64,000 bases of DNA from Streptomyces diastatochromogenes (GCF_002242805.1 NZ_MCGQ01000010.1:1-64000), one strand, 5' to 3'; shown: positions 28,349 through 37,985, counted from the first letter of the stretch. Numbers and translations are program-made. Notes: generated by a model not told the origin, from the sequence alone.

Positions 28349-29343
28349 AGCTCGTCCTCCTCTTGCTTGAGCACCATGCGCAGGTAGTACGAGGTGATGA
28401 CGAGCAGTACCAGGACGGTCAGGAAGGAGATCGCCGCGCCGACGCCGAAGTGCTGGTTGCCGACGCCCTCGACGAAGGCGTAGATCGGTAGGGTCTCGGT
28501 GAGGTGGTCGGGGCCGCCCTCGTTGATCGCGAAGATCTGCGGGAACGCCTTGAAGACCCAGATGACTTCGAGGAACGTCGTGGCGTAGAGGAACGGCCTG
28601 AGGAACGGGAAGGTCACCGAGGTGAAGCTCTTCCAGGCGCCGGCGCCGTCCAGGGACGCGGCCTCGTACAGCTCTCGGGGGATCGTGGTGGTGGCGGCGT
28701 ACAGGTTGATCGCCACGAACGGGATCGACTGCCAGACGATGAGCAGGGTGATCACGGAGAAGGTGGAGAACTGGGAGCCGAACCAGTTGTAGTCGGCCAT
28801 GGAGTGCCAGCCGAGCTTGTCCAGGACCCAGTTGACGACGCCGAAGCGCTGGGCGAACAGCCACTGGTAGACGGTGGTGGCCGCGATGACGGGCATGGCC
28901 CAGGCGAGGACGAGGCCCAGCAGGAGCAGCAGCCGCATCTTCTTGCCGAGCCGGGCGAGGAGCAGCCCGATCAGGGTGCCGAGCAGCATGATCAGGACGA
29001 CGTTGACCGCGGTGAAGACCACCGACCGCTCGACGACGTGCCAGAAGTCCGAACCGGACAGGACCTCTTTGTAGTTGTCGCCGCCGTTCCACTCGGTGAG
29101 GTGCTGGATGAGCTGCCGCGGGTTGAGGTTCTGGAACGACAGCATGCCGTTCTTGACCAGGGGCCAGCCGAGCAGGATCAGGGTGGCCAGCAGCGCGGGC
29201 AGCAGGAGCAGATAGGGGGCGGCGGCACCGCGGCGGGACGGCGACCCGGAGCCGCGGTCCTCGCTCCCCGGCGGCCCTGGTATCCGGGCCTTGCGGACAG
29301 CGGGCTCTCCGGCCGTGTCCGTGCCTTCGGTCTGCACTGACAT
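28345..29343 (-). CDS. ABC sugar transporter permease (DasB-like)
   Basis: This 332-residue protein has a 40-residue cytosolic N-terminus, six membrane helices and the EAA loop ELYEAASLDGAGAWKSFTSVTFP. It is the MalF-type partner of the downstream permease. It lies 91 bp after the binding-protein gene in the same operon. Confidence 0.9.
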   Translation of the reverse strand: MSVQTEGTDTAGEPAVRKARIPGPPGSEDRGSGSPSRRGAAAPYLLLLPALLATLILLGWPLVKNGMLSFQNLNPRQLIQHLTEWNGGDNYKEVLSGSDFWHVVERSVVFTAVNVVLIMLLGTLIGLLLARLGKKMRLLLLLGLVLAWAMPVIAATTVYQWLFAQRFGVVNWVLDKLGWHSMADYNWFGSQFSTFSVITLLIVWQSIPFVAINLYAATTTIPRELYEAASLDGAGAWKSFTSVTFPFLRPFLYATTFLEVIWVFKAFPQIFAINEGGPDHLTETLPIYAFVEGVGNQHFGVGAAISFLTVLVLLVITSYYLRMVLKQEEDEL

Positions 29344-29434
29344 GAGTTGCCATCTCTTCCGTGGCGGTACCGGCCGTACCGGCCGTACGAACGACTGAGC
29401 CGGGGGCGTCCGCCGACGCCCCCGGCGCGGGTCA

Positions 29435-30715
29435 TCAGTTCTGCTGGGCCAGTCGCTTGTTGATCTCGGCCTCGACCTGCTTGGCGGCGTCCGCCGGGGA
29501 CTTACCGTTGAGCACGGAGGTCATGTAGGACTTGATCGGGTTCGGGGTGTTCTCCACCGCGGCCCACTCGGGGATCAGCGGGGTGGTGCCACCGGCGGAG
29601 GCACCGGGCGCGGCGGCCTCGGCGACGGCGTTGCCCTTGAGGTTGGTCTCCAGGGCCTGCTTGTTCGGGATGACGCCGTTGAGCTTGGCCAGCTCGCCCT
29701 CGTACTGGTCGGACAGGGCGATCTTCAGGAACTCCTTGGCCAGGGCCTGCTTCTTGCTGCCCTGGGCGACGGCGAGGTTGGAGCCGCCGAGGAAGACGCC
29801 CTCGGGCTTGTCGGCCGTGGCGCCCGGGATGGTGAAGTAGCCGAGGTCCTTCTCGATGGCCTTGTTGGCCTGGACCGCGGTGCCGGCCTCCCAGCCCATG
29901 CCGATGAAGGCGCCGGACTTGCCCTTGGCGAAGACCTGGGCCTGCTGCGGGGTGGCCTCGTCCTTGTCCTTGGGGGCCTTGGAGTAGGAGGCGTACTTCT
30001 TGTAGATCTCCATGGCCGCGGCGACCTTCGGGTCGCTCAGGTTGGAGACGTACTTGTCGCCGTCCTTCTTCACCAGGTCGGCACCCTGGCCGATGGTCAG
30101 GCCGTCGAAGAAGTACCAGTTCTGGCCCGGCATGTAGAGCGGCTCGGCGTCGGTCTTCTTGCCGATGGTGTCCAGGTCCTTGAAGAACTCGTCCCGGGTC
30201 TTCGGGGTGTCCTTGATGCCGGCCTTGGCCCAGATCTTCTTGTTGTAGATGACGACGCGGTTGGCGAAGTACCAGGGGGCGGCGTACTGCTTGCCGTCGT
30301 AGACGGAGGACTGGGAGACCGAGGGGGTCCAGTCCGTGCCGATCTCCTGCTTGAGGTCGCTCAGTTCGGCGAGGCCGCCGGTGGCCGCGTAGGCCGGGGT
30401 CTGGGTGTTGCCGACCTCGAGGACGTCCGGCGGGTTGGACTCGGAGAGGGCGGTGGTGATCTTCTGCTGGATCCCGTCCCACTTCTGGATCTCGAACTTC
30501 AGCTTGGCGCCGGTCTTCTTCTCGAAGGCTGCCTGGACGTCCTTGGACCACTGGGGCGGCGCCGAGCCGTCCATCGTCCAGACCGTCAGGGTCTGACCCT
30601 TGAAGCTGTCAGGACCCGCGTTCTTGCCCGTGTCCTTCCCGTCGTCGCCGCCGCACGCCGAGACGGAGACCATCATGCCCGCGATCACGATCGCGGCAGC
30701 AAGCTTGCGCTTCAC
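29435..30715 (-). CDS. Sugar-binding lipoprotein (DasA-like)
   Basis: This 426-residue extracellular solute-binding protein starts at a GTG preceded by GAGGAGG. The signal peptide ends in the lipobox VSACGG. The mature part (ETLTVW-like QTLTVWTMDGS, NPPDVLEVGNTQTPAYAATGG, GVFLGGSNLAVA) is very close in pattern to S. coelicolor DasA, the chitobiose-binding protein. It is the first gene of the importer operon. The upstream region carries four dre-like sites shared with the divergent regulator. Confidence 0.92.
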   Translation of the reverse strand: MKRKLAAAIVIAGMMVSVSACGGDDGKDTGKNAGPDSFKGQTLTVWTMDGSAPPQWSKDVQAAFEKKTGAKLKFEIQKWDGIQQKITTALSESNPPDVLEVGNTQTPAYAATGGLAELSDLKQEIGTDWTPSVSQSSVYDGKQYAAPWYFANRVVIYNKKIWAKAGIKDTPKTRDEFFKDLDTIGKKTDAEPLYMPGQNWYFFDGLTIGQGADLVKKDGDKYVSNLSDPKVAAAMEIYKKYASYSKAPKDKDEATPQQAQVFAKGKSGAFIGMGWEAGTAVQANKAIEKDLGYFTIPGATADKPEGVFLGGSNLAVAQGSKKQALAKEFLKIALSDQYEGELAKLNGVIPNKQALETNLKGNAVAEAAAPGASAGGTTPLIPEWAAVENTPNPIKSYMTSVLNGKSPADAAKQVEAEINKRLAQQN

Positions 30716-30811
30716 GCCACCCTCCTCAGGGATGCCACTAATCCCCCCACGCCCTCGGCGGTGACCTGCGTACGACGCTGTTGCACGTAGGGCTCGGGAC
30801 CTGGCCACTAA

Positions 30812-30986
30812 TGGTGTAGACCAGTAGGGTGGAGCTTGGCCTAGACCTTTTGAGGTGTCAAGGGTGGTTCGGGAAGGCGATCCGGCCGTTACGAGAAAGT
30901 CACCGGAGCGCGTCCGTCCCCTTTTGCCCGGGCCGGGGGCGGCGTGCCTGCTGGACTAGACCTCCCGCACTGGTTGGACTAGACCA
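30812..30986. promoter_or_regulatory. Four DasR-type operators between dasA-like and dasR-like genes
   Basis: The intergenic region 30716-31040 (325 bp) contains TGGTGTAGACCA (30812-30823), TGGCCTAGACCT (30837-30848), TGGACTAGACCT (30952-30963) and TGGACTAGACCA (30975-30986). They match the dre core TGGTCTAGACCA with 1, 2, 2 and 1 mismatches. The two pairs flank the middle of the region, one pair near each gene, as expected for divergent autoregulated promoters. I see no gene in this region. Confidence 0.75.
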
Positions 30987-31040
30987 TAGGGCAGTTGGTC
31001 GCTATAACGGGAGCCCACCCACACAGCCGGGAAGGCAGGC

Positions 31041-31772
31041 ATGGCCACCCACGTCAGCAGCGCGCGCGTGCCGAAGTACTACCGGATCAAGCAGCAGGTG
31101 CTGGAGATGACGCAGGCGCTCGAGCCCGGCTCGGCCATGCCCGCGGAGCGCCTGCTCGCCGTCCGGCTCGGCACCTCGCGCACCACCGTCCGGCAGGCGC
31201 TGCAGGAGCTGGTCGGGGAGGGCCGGCTCGACCGCATCCAGGGCAAGGGCACCTTCGTCGCCCAGCCCAAGCTGTACCGGACCCTCCAGCTCACCTCGCA
31301 CACCGAGGACATGCGCGCTCAGGGCCTGGAGCCCGCCTCGCAGATGCTGGACATCGGCGAGGTCGCGGCGGACGCCAAGCTGTCGGCGCTCCTCGGCATC
31401 GACGTCGGCGAGCGCGTCCTGCGCATCGAGCGGCTGCGGCTGGCCAGCGGCGACCCCATGGCGATCGAGACGACCCATCTGTCGGCCCGGCGCTTTCCCG
31501 GGCTGCGGCAGTCGCTGGCCACGTACCCGTCGCTGTACACGGCCCTCGCCGAGGTGTACGGCGTCCACCTCGTGGAGGCCGACGAGACGATCGAGACCTC
31601 GCTGTCGACCCCGCGCGAGGCCCAGTTGCTCGCCACCGACGTGGGCCTGCCGATGCTGCTGCTGTCGCGGCACTCGCGGGACGCCGAGGGCAGACCGGTG
31701 GAGTGGGTGCGCTCGGTGTACCGGGGCTCCCGCTACAAGTTCGTCGCGGCCCTGCGCCGGCCGGCACCCTGA
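31041..31772 (+). CDS. GntR/HutC-family repressor, DasR-like
   Basis: The protein has 243 residues. An N-terminal winged helix ([31 protein letters not shown]) is followed by a UTRA effector domain ([39 protein letters not shown]). The sequence follows S. coelicolor DasR closely but not exactly, and it may be a paralog. DasR binds dre sites and is released by phosphorylated glucosamine (family knowledge). It is divergent from the importer operon with dre-like sites between. Its stop overlaps the ATG of an XRE/NB-ARC gene, an unusual coupling. Confidence 0.9.
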   Translation: MATHVSSARVPKYYRIKQQVLEMTQALEPGSAMPAERLLAVRLGTSRTTVRQALQELVGEGRLDRIQGKGTFVAQPKLYRTLQLTSHTEDMRAQGLEPASQMLDIGEVAADAKLSALLGIDVGERVLRIERLRLASGDPMAIETTHLSARRFPGLRQSLATYPSLYTALAEVYGVHLVEADETIETSLSTPREAQLLATDVGLPMLLLSRHSRDAEGRPVEWVRSVYRGSRYKFVAALRRPAP

Positions 31773-33061
31773 TGAGCCCGCCGCACGCCGCGGCCGCCCC
31801 GCACAGCCTGGCCGCCGCGCTGGTCCGGGCCCGCGAGGCGGCCTGCCTCACCCAGGGGGAGCTGGCCGAGAAGTCCGGGCTGAGCGTGCGGGCCATCCGC
31901 AACCTGGAGACCGGCCACACCGCCCGCCCCCGCAAACAGTCGCTGCTGCTGCTCGCCGAGGCGCTCGGGCTGCCGTCCCGCGAGGCCGGGCGGTTACTGC
32001 GGCTGCCCCGCACCGAGCACCCGGACGTGTCCGTCCCCGCGGAGCTGCCCGCGGCGCCCCGCCACCGACTGGTCGGGCGTCAGGGACTCCTGGCGGACCT
32101 GACGGCTCGTCTCGCGCGGCCGGAGCCCGGCCCCGGCCGGCCCGCCGTGGTGGTCGGGCCTCCCGGGGCCGGGAAGACCGCGCTGGTGCTGCGGGCCGCC
32201 CACGAGGTGCGCGACCGGTTCCCGGACGGACAGGTCTACGTCGACCTGCACCCCACCTCCCCCACCTCCTCCCTCCCCTTCACCTCGGACCTGCTCGTCC
32301 GTCGGCTCCTGCGCTCCCTCGGCGGCGCAGCGGCCGCGGAGAACCCGGAGGAGGCACGCGCCCGGCTGCGGGACGCGCTCAGCAGACGGCGGGTGCTCGT
32401 GGTCCTCGACAACGCCGACAGCGAGGCGCAGGTGCGGCCGCTGCTCGTGGACGACGCCCGGAGCGCGGTCCTGGTGGCCGCGCGGCGCGAACTGTCCGCG
32501 CTGCCCGACGGGTTCCACCGCCGGATCGGCGCCCTGGACCGGCCGGACGCCCACCGGATGCTGGCCGACCTGGTGGGCACCGCCCGCGTCCGGGCCGAGC
32601 GCCCGGCGGCGCAGCGCGTCGTGGAGTCCTGCGCGGGGCTGCCGCTGGCCCTGCACATCGCCGGCCTGTGGCTCACGGCACGCCCGCACCGGTCCCTCGG
32701 CGACCTCGCGGACCGGCTGGCCGACGAGAGCGAACGGCTGCGCTCGCTGCGCGTCGGGGATCTGTCCCTGCACACGAGCGTGACCGCCTACTACCGGCTG
32801 CTGCCACCCCCGTTACGTACCTCACTGCACCAACTGGAGCCGGTGGGCACAGACTTCGGGATCGACCAGATGCTGTCCCGGGTGACCCCGTCCCGCCGGC
32901 TCGCCGTGGACCTGCTGGAGGACCTGCTGCACCGCCAGATGATCCACACCGGCGAGCCGGACCGGAACGGGCAGATCCGCTACCGCCTGTACGACGCCGT
33001 ACGCCTGTACCTGGCACATGGCGCCGTACTGCCGCGGGCGCGGCATCTGCACTGCCTGTAG
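31772..33061 (+). CDS. XRE/NB-ARC STAND regulator
   Basis: The protein has 429 residues. An XRE helix-turn-helix (LTQGELAEKSGLSVRAIRNLE, about 30-50) is followed by an NB-ARC-type NTPase: P-loop GPPGAGKTALVL near 130, Walker B RVLVVLDNA near 210 and GLPLAL near 290. A short winged-helix end closes it, and the TPR repeats usual for such regulators are absent, so it is a short form. It is translationally coupled to the DasR-like gene (TGATG). Two in-frame TTA codons (31994-31996 and 32813-32815) make it dependent on the bldA tRNA, so it would be expressed late in development. Confidence 0.85.
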   Translation: MSPPHAAAAPHSLAAALVRAREAACLTQGELAEKSGLSVRAIRNLETGHTARPRKQSLLLLAEALGLPSREAGRLLRLPRTEHPDVSVPAELPAAPRHRLVGRQGLLADLTARLARPEPGPGRPAVVVGPPGAGKTALVLRAAHEVRDRFPDGQVYVDLHPTSPTSSLPFTSDLLVRRLLRSLGGAAAAENPEEARARLRDALSRRRVLVVLDNADSEAQVRPLLVDDARSAVLVAARRELSALPDGFHRRIGALDRPDAHRMLADLVGTARVRAERPAAQRVVESCAGLPLALHIAGLWLTARPHRSLGDLADRLADESERLRSLRVGDLSLHTSVTAYYRLLPPPLRTSLHQLEPVGTDFGIDQMLSRVTPSRRLAVDLLEDLLHRQMIHTGEPDRNGQIRYRLYDAVRLYLAHGAVLPRARHLHCL

Positions 33062-33065
33062 GGGC

Positions 33066-35396
33066 TCAGCCGCGGCGGCACCACGGGGCGTTCGGGCGGG
33101 AGTCCCGGACCCGGGTGTCGGGGTGGCCCGCCCCGTCCGAGATGGAGATGACCCGGTACTGCTGCTCGTGGAGGACCCAGCACCAGCTCTGGCCGCCCAC
33201 CCGGAACCTGCCGGGGACGTACAGGAAGTCGTCGACCTTGCCGACGCCCTGCAGGGAGGTCCACTTGGTCAGGTCGCGGTCGCCGCGCTCCATGACATCG
33301 CTGTGCATCCTGCCGTCGGCGATCGAGATCAGCCGGTAGCGCTGGCCCTGCGGAGTGGTGTGGAAGAGCCAGTACCACGACTTGCCGTTGTCCCGGAGCT
33401 GGTCCGGCACCAGGAGCACCGCGTCGACCCGGGTGACCCCGCCGAAGGAGTTCCACCGGGACAGCTGCTGGTCGTCGCCGATACGGCGGCTGGTGTGGCG
33501 GGCGTCGTGGGCGATGTTGACGCGGCGGTAGACCTGGGTGCCGCCCTTGGTGTGGAACAGCCAGTAGCTGCTCTCGCCGTTGAGGCCCTGCTCGTCGGGC
33601 ACGGGCAGGATCGCGTCGACCTTCTCCACCCCCGCGAAGGCCGCCCACGTGGACAGGTCGGTGCCCAGGTCGACGAGGGTCCCGGTGCGGTCGTCCGCGC
33701 CGGTGGTCAGCTGCTCCACCTCGGCCGTGCCGGTGCCGGCCACGCGGACGGTGCGCCCGGAGAAGATCCAGTAGCGGCCGTCGACGTCCGGCCAGGGCAG
33801 GATCTCGTCCAGCGGGCCGGGCTGCACCGGCTGGGGCTGCCCGGTCTGTCCTCCGGTGGTGGTCGTCGTCTGCTGGCCCCCGGTCTGGCCGCCGGTCTGG
33901 CCGCCGGCCGAGGTCGCGCCCTCCAGGCGGCCCCGGCTGAGTCCGCGCAGGGTGGTGAGGGACGGGGCGAAGGCGTAGACGGAGCCCTCGGTGGTCACGA
34001 ACGGCTGGAAGTTCAGCATGGTGGTCTTCCGGTCGCCGTTGCCGTTGACGCGGCTCTCGAAGGCGACCTCGCCCGTGGTGACGTCGGGAAGTTTGCCGCT
34101 GATCATGGGATCCGGGCCGGGCATGGGATCGCGGTCGTGCGGAAAGTTCGGGTCGTTGACCCAGTCGGTCTGGATGAACTCGAACTGCCGGGCCAGGTCC
34201 GCCTGGTAGCAGACGAACAGCAGACCGCGGGGCTCGTCCGGGCCGCCTCCGTCGTCGTTGGCGGGGTCGAAGGGGGCGCCGTAGGGGATGCCGCGGCGGA
34301 TGATGCGGCGTGCGTCCATGAACTCCTCCACGTCCACCAGTTCGCCCTTGTCGACCAGTCCGTCGCGGGGGGCGGTCTTGCGCAGGTGGGAGAAGAGCGG
34401 GGTGGTGACGCCGTGGGGGTCGTCCCTGAAGCTGAGGTCGTTGTCGGGCTTGGTGCCCGCCGGGGGCGCGGCGTCGGGGAACTTCGCCACCGAGGCACCG
34501 CAGCGCCAGCGGCCCACCAGGCGGGCGGCGAGCCACTCGCTCCTGGTGTTCCCGTCCACCACCTCGTCTTCCCGCAGCTTCGCCAGCTCGGCGTTGACCT
34601 GCGCCCACCAGCCGGGGACGTCCTGGCCGAGACGTCGTACGACCTGGAAGGAGCCGTACTTCATCCAGTCGGGCGCGCCCGCGGGCATGGCGGTGGCTCC
34701 GTCGGCGCCGAGGACGAACTGGCCGGCGGGGACCTTCCCGGGGCCGTTGTCGTCCACCGGGACGTCGAAGCCCCGCACGTCCGGTTCGCTGACGCCGTCC
34801 TTGAAGCCGAAGTGCTCCTTGCCCCGGCGGCTACCGGGCAGCGTGGCGCCGCTCTGCGGGTGGACGATCAGGATTCCGGCGCGTGAGGCGGCCTCCGTCT
34901 GGCGCCTGAGTTCGTTGTCGTGGTCGTCCTTGAGATCGGCGGCGATGGTCAGCACGGCGTGGATGGGGGGCTTCTGCGCGGAGCCGAAGATCCAGCGCTC
35001 CGGCTCGTTGCAGCCCGTGTCGCCGAGGGCCTCGGCACGGGCGGCTGACCCCTGGACGAAGGCCCGGATCGTGCCCGTGGGCTTGTCGCCGAACACCTTC
35101 TCCTTGCCCGTGAGGAACAGGATCCCCGGATAGGTGAGGCTGACGCCCACCCAGGTGGCCTTGAGGTTCTTCGGGTCGTCGCCGGCGGAGTTCTCGCGGG
35201 CGTCGTGGAACTTCTGGTTGAACGCGGCGACCTGCTGGGTGGTGGCGATGGTGGGGATCAGCTCCGCCAGCCAGTTCCGGGCGGCGGTCACGTCGCCGAA
35301 CTGGAGGAAGAGCAGGGTCATGTAGTCCTTCTTGAACCCGGCGAGGATGTCGCCCTGGATCTCGGTGCTGTCGCGCAGCGGTAGCGGGGTCGTCAT
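33066..35396 (-). CDS. DyP-type heme peroxidase with C-terminal hemopexin-like propeller
   Basis: The protein has 776 residues. Residues 1-500 are a DyP peroxidase (IQGDILAGFKKDYMTLLF opening; the hallmark GxxDG Asp in GFKDGVSEPDV). A Gly/Gln/Thr-rich linker of about 35 residues follows. The C-terminal 230 residues hold four repeats with a WxSFxGVxKVDA...YWLFH...YR pattern, like hemopexin blades. I see no signal peptide, although the oxidase partner has one. AAGGGAG precedes ATG 35396. It is the second gene after the radical copper oxidase (65 bp gap), which can supply its hydrogen peroxide. The propeller may bind a polymer or protein. Confidence 0.88.
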   Translation of the reverse strand: MTTPLPLRDSTEIQGDILAGFKKDYMTLLFLQFGDVTAARNWLAELIPTIATTQQVAAFNQKFHDARENSAGDDPKNLKATWVGVSLTYPGILFLTGKEKVFGDKPTGTIRAFVQGSAARAEALGDTGCNEPERWIFGSAQKPPIHAVLTIAADLKDDHDNELRRQTEAASRAGILIVHPQSGATLPGSRRGKEHFGFKDGVSEPDVRGFDVPVDDNGPGKVPAGQFVLGADGATAMPAGAPDWMKYGSFQVVRRLGQDVPGWWAQVNAELAKLREDEVVDGNTRSEWLAARLVGRWRCGASVAKFPDAAPPAGTKPDNDLSFRDDPHGVTTPLFSHLRKTAPRDGLVDKGELVDVEEFMDARRIIRRGIPYGAPFDPANDDGGGPDEPRGLLFVCYQADLARQFEFIQTDWVNDPNFPHDRDPMPGPDPMISGKLPDVTTGEVAFESRVNGNGDRKTTMLNFQPFVTTEGSVYAFAPSLTTLRGLSRGRLEGATSAGGQTGGQTGGQQTTTTTGGQTGQPQPVQPGPLDEILPWPDVDGRYWIFSGRTVRVAGTGTAEVEQLTTGADDRTGTLVDLGTDLSTWAAFAGVEKVDAILPVPDEQGLNGESSYWLFHTKGGTQVYRRVNIAHDARHTSRRIGDDQQLSRWNSFGGVTRVDAVLLVPDQLRDNGKSWYWLFHTTPQGQRYRLISIADGRMHSDVMERGDRDLTKWTSLQGVGKVDDFLYVPGRFRVGGQSWCWVLHEQQYRVISISDGAGHPDTRVRDSRPNAPWCRRG

Positions 35397-35461
35397 GGAA
35401 CTCCCTTGCTGAATGGGGACGGTGGGGACGGACCGGGGTGCGGGAGAGGATGCGGGGGCCG

Positions 35462-37342
35462 TCAGGCGCCGGGCCGCAGCTGCACCCACTTGGCGACGCT
35501 GGGCACGCCCCGGTCGTCGAGCAGGAACAGCAGGTAGTAGCCGGGCGGCGCGTCATTGACCGACGGCGGGGTCTTCAGCACGAGCTTGTTGCCGGCGCTG
35601 CTGGTGATCGGCAGTTCGATGCGGCGCTGACTGGTGTCCACCGAGTGGGTGGAGGTGATGGGCGCCATCAGGACGGCCTTCTCGACCTGGTCGGGCGTGC
35701 CGGTACTGACACGGAGGCCGGCGCCGTAGCCCACGGTGGGGTTCGACACGTCCGTCAGTGTCGGCCGGGTGCCGCCCTGGTGCAGATACGGCGGCTCGTA
35801 GATCTCGATGGTGCCGTTCTGCCCGGACTTGATGTCGGGGTTGTTGGCGATCTCCTGCAGCTCGTCGCCGGTGACCATGATGCGGCCGTCGGGCAGGATG
35901 ACGGCGTTGGAGTGGTACCCGCGCGGCAGTCGCTGGACGGGGCCGAGCTTCCAACTGCCGTCGAGGCCGCGGATCTCGGTCTGCCGGTACTTCTCGTGGG
36001 CGTTGGGGTTGTAGAGCCCGTTGCCGTAGTCGCGGATGTCGTAGCCGCCGTTGACGGTGAAGAGCCGGCCGTCGGGGAAGATCAGCGTGTCGTCCTGGGT
36101 ACGGCCGAAGGCACGGGCGGTGTCCTCGGTCCAGCGGCCGCCGGAGAACCTGTACGTCTTCGGGTCGTTGCGGTCGCCGCCGAGGATCAGGACGGAGTCC
36201 GGCCCGTTGCCGGGGGTGCCGTTCGGCAGAGCCACCGCGGAGCCGTAGTTGCGCATGCCGCCGTCGGGGCGGTTGCGCAGCGGCTGCTCGGTCTCGGTCT
36301 GCGGGTCGAAGACGTACTGCTCGTTGTAGGTGCGCCCGAAGCCGTAGATCTTGCCGTCCCGCAGCGAGAACAGGTGCGGGTAGTCGGTCGAGTACTCGGC
36401 CTTGATGGGCCACTTGTCGAGCGCCTGCCCGTCCGCGATGGCCTTCGGGTCGTACGACACCGCGGTGTTCTTGGCCGGGAAGCGCTCGATCGTCTGGGAG
36501 AGCTTGCCCCAGCCGGTGTCCCCGTGGCCGGAGGTGATGAACTGCCGGCCGTCGGCGCCGGTGACGACCGACGGGTACCAGCGACCCTGGGCCAGGTCCT
36601 GCTGCTGGTGCCAGGTCTCGGTCCAGGGGTCGAAGACCAGGGCGAGGTGGGCGCCGGCGCCGTGGTTGCCGCCGAGGTTGCCGCCGAAGATGCCGACCAT
36701 GCCGTTGGGGAGGTAGGAGTGGCCGGCGCAGAAGATCGGCGCGGGGCGGTCCTCGTCCAGGCCGTCGTCCACTTTCACGACCGGCGGCTGCACGGACTTG
36801 AAGGCGCTCGCGCCGGTGCCCTGGGCGGGGTCCCAGACATAGGCGCGGCCGGCGTTGTCGCGGCCGATGACCTCGGTGGGCGCGGTCTCCTTGTTCGGGC
36901 TCTCCTCGACGGCCTCGAAGGAGAACAGCAGCACCTTGCCGGTGGGCAGCAGGGCGACGTGGTCGCCGTAGTCGGGGCTGGAGAAGTAGTCGGTGAACCT
37001 GCCCGACTGGGACGGGGCGAAGGCCGCGTTCAGCTCGGCCTGCGAGTCGGTGAGCCGCTTCAGGCTGCGGGTGCGCATCGGCTGGGGGTAGCCGCGGTCG
37101 ACGGCGCGCAGGCCGATGCGGTCCCGGGCGAGCTGTTCGGCGCGGGGCCGGCCGAACGCCTTCACCTCCTCGGGGCGGACCTCTTTCGCGAGTTGGGCGC
37201 GGGTGATGTGCACGCCGCCCGGGCGGGGATCGGCGGAGGCCGGGGCCGGGCCGAGCGCGGCGGGCGCGGCGACGGACAGAACGAGCGCGGCACAGCCGGC
37301 CGCGAACGTCCACCTCCTGCGGGGGTTCCCTCTGCGGGACAT
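35462..37342 (-). CDS. Secreted galactose-oxidase-like copper radical oxidase (AA5)
   Basis: This 626-residue protein has an N-terminal signal peptide (RRGNPRRRWTFAAG, possibly Tat), a Kelch propeller and a C-terminal DUF1929 Ig-like domain. Equivalents of the galactose oxidase active site are visible: cross-linking Cys in PIFCAGHSYLPNG, Tyr in RWYPSVVTGADG, Tyr-His in RGYHSNAVILPDGR and His in STHSVDTSQRRIELP. It should oxidise an alcohol or aldehyde and release hydrogen peroxide. It resembles Streptomyces GlxA, which works with DtpA peroxidase and CslA at hyphal tips, but no cslA is adjacent here. Confidence 0.88.
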   Translation of the reverse strand: MSRRGNPRRRWTFAAGCAALVLSVAAPAALGPAPASADPRPGGVHITRAQLAKEVRPEEVKAFGRPRAEQLARDRIGLRAVDRGYPQPMRTRSLKRLTDSQAELNAAFAPSQSGRFTDYFSSPDYGDHVALLPTGKVLLFSFEAVEESPNKETAPTEVIGRDNAGRAYVWDPAQGTGASAFKSVQPPVVKVDDGLDEDRPAPIFCAGHSYLPNGMVGIFGGNLGGNHGAGAHLALVFDPWTETWHQQQDLAQGRWYPSVVTGADGRQFITSGHGDTGWGKLSQTIERFPAKNTAVSYDPKAIADGQALDKWPIKAEYSTDYPHLFSLRDGKIYGFGRTYNEQYVFDPQTETEQPLRNRPDGGMRNYGSAVALPNGTPGNGPDSVLILGGDRNDPKTYRFSGGRWTEDTARAFGRTQDDTLIFPDGRLFTVNGGYDIRDYGNGLYNPNAHEKYRQTEIRGLDGSWKLGPVQRLPRGYHSNAVILPDGRIMVTGDELQEIANNPDIKSGQNGTIEIYEPPYLHQGGTRPTLTDVSNPTVGYGAGLRVSTGTPDQVEKAVLMAPITSTHSVDTSQRRIELPITSSAGNKLVLKTPPSVNDAPPGYYLLFLLDDRGVPSVAKWVQLRPGA

Positions 37343-37583
37343 GGGACTCCTGGTGGGAGCACGCGGCGCCGCGGGCGGCACGGGGGCAGCATGGGGCGAC
37401 CACGTAGAGTGACGGAATGCCCCCAGTTAATCACACACTGTAGCGATCGAGAGAGGCCTGCTCGAAAGATTGACCGTTTTACCCCGTTGAGCGGTAACGC
37501 TGCGTGTCCGGCGTGGCCGGTGCGGGGCAGCGGGCTCCACTGAGCGGAATCCATCCCCTCACGCTCTTCCGAGGAGTCTCACC

Positions 37584-37985
37584 ATGCCGGGAACACGCAC
37601 GTCCCTCGCCGCGGCCGCGGGCGCCCTGACCCTGCTCTGCTGTGCCGCCGCACCGGCCTCCGCGGACCAGCCCCCGCAGCACCTGGCCGGACCCCTCATC
37701 AGCGGCGGTGCCGACGGCCACCAGCACGAGGTGTTCTGCCCCGGGATGCAGCACGTCCAGAGCGGCGGTTACGCCCTCAGCGCCAGGTCCGGCACCGAGT
37801 TCTCCGAGGTACCTGCCGACGTCCTGGAGAACCGGCCCAACAGCCACGCCACCGGCTGGATCGTCGCCGTGCGCAAGACGACGTGGCAGGGCCGCGCCTC
37901 CGGCACGGACCGGCGCGAGGCCGGCCCGGCCGATCTGCGGATCCACCTCGTGTGCACCGACGACACGATGTCGCACGGCGCCTGA
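37584..37985 (+). CDS. Small secreted protein, unknown
   Basis: This 133-residue protein has a clear signal peptide (AAGALTLLCCAAAPASA, cleavage near residue 28). The mature part of about 105 residues has two cysteines (VFCPGMQ and LVCTDD) that could form one disulfide, and a histidine-rich stretch GGADGHQHEVF. It starts 16 bases after a GAGGAG site. I do not recognise the family. It converges on the MmgE/PrpD gene and marks the left edge of the biosynthetic cluster. Confidence 0.75.
   Translation: MPGTRTSLAAAAGALTLLCCAAAPASADQPPQHLAGPLISGGADGHQHEVFCPGMQHVQSGGYALSARSGTEFSEVPADVLENRPNSHATGWIVAVRKTTWQGRASGTDRREAGPADLRIHLVCTDDTMSHGA

Noticed and set aside
31041..31772. Naming the GntR gene dasR outright
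   Set aside because: The sequence and locus agree with DasR, but it differs from the S. coelicolor protein as I recall it. A paralog is possible, so no symbol was given.
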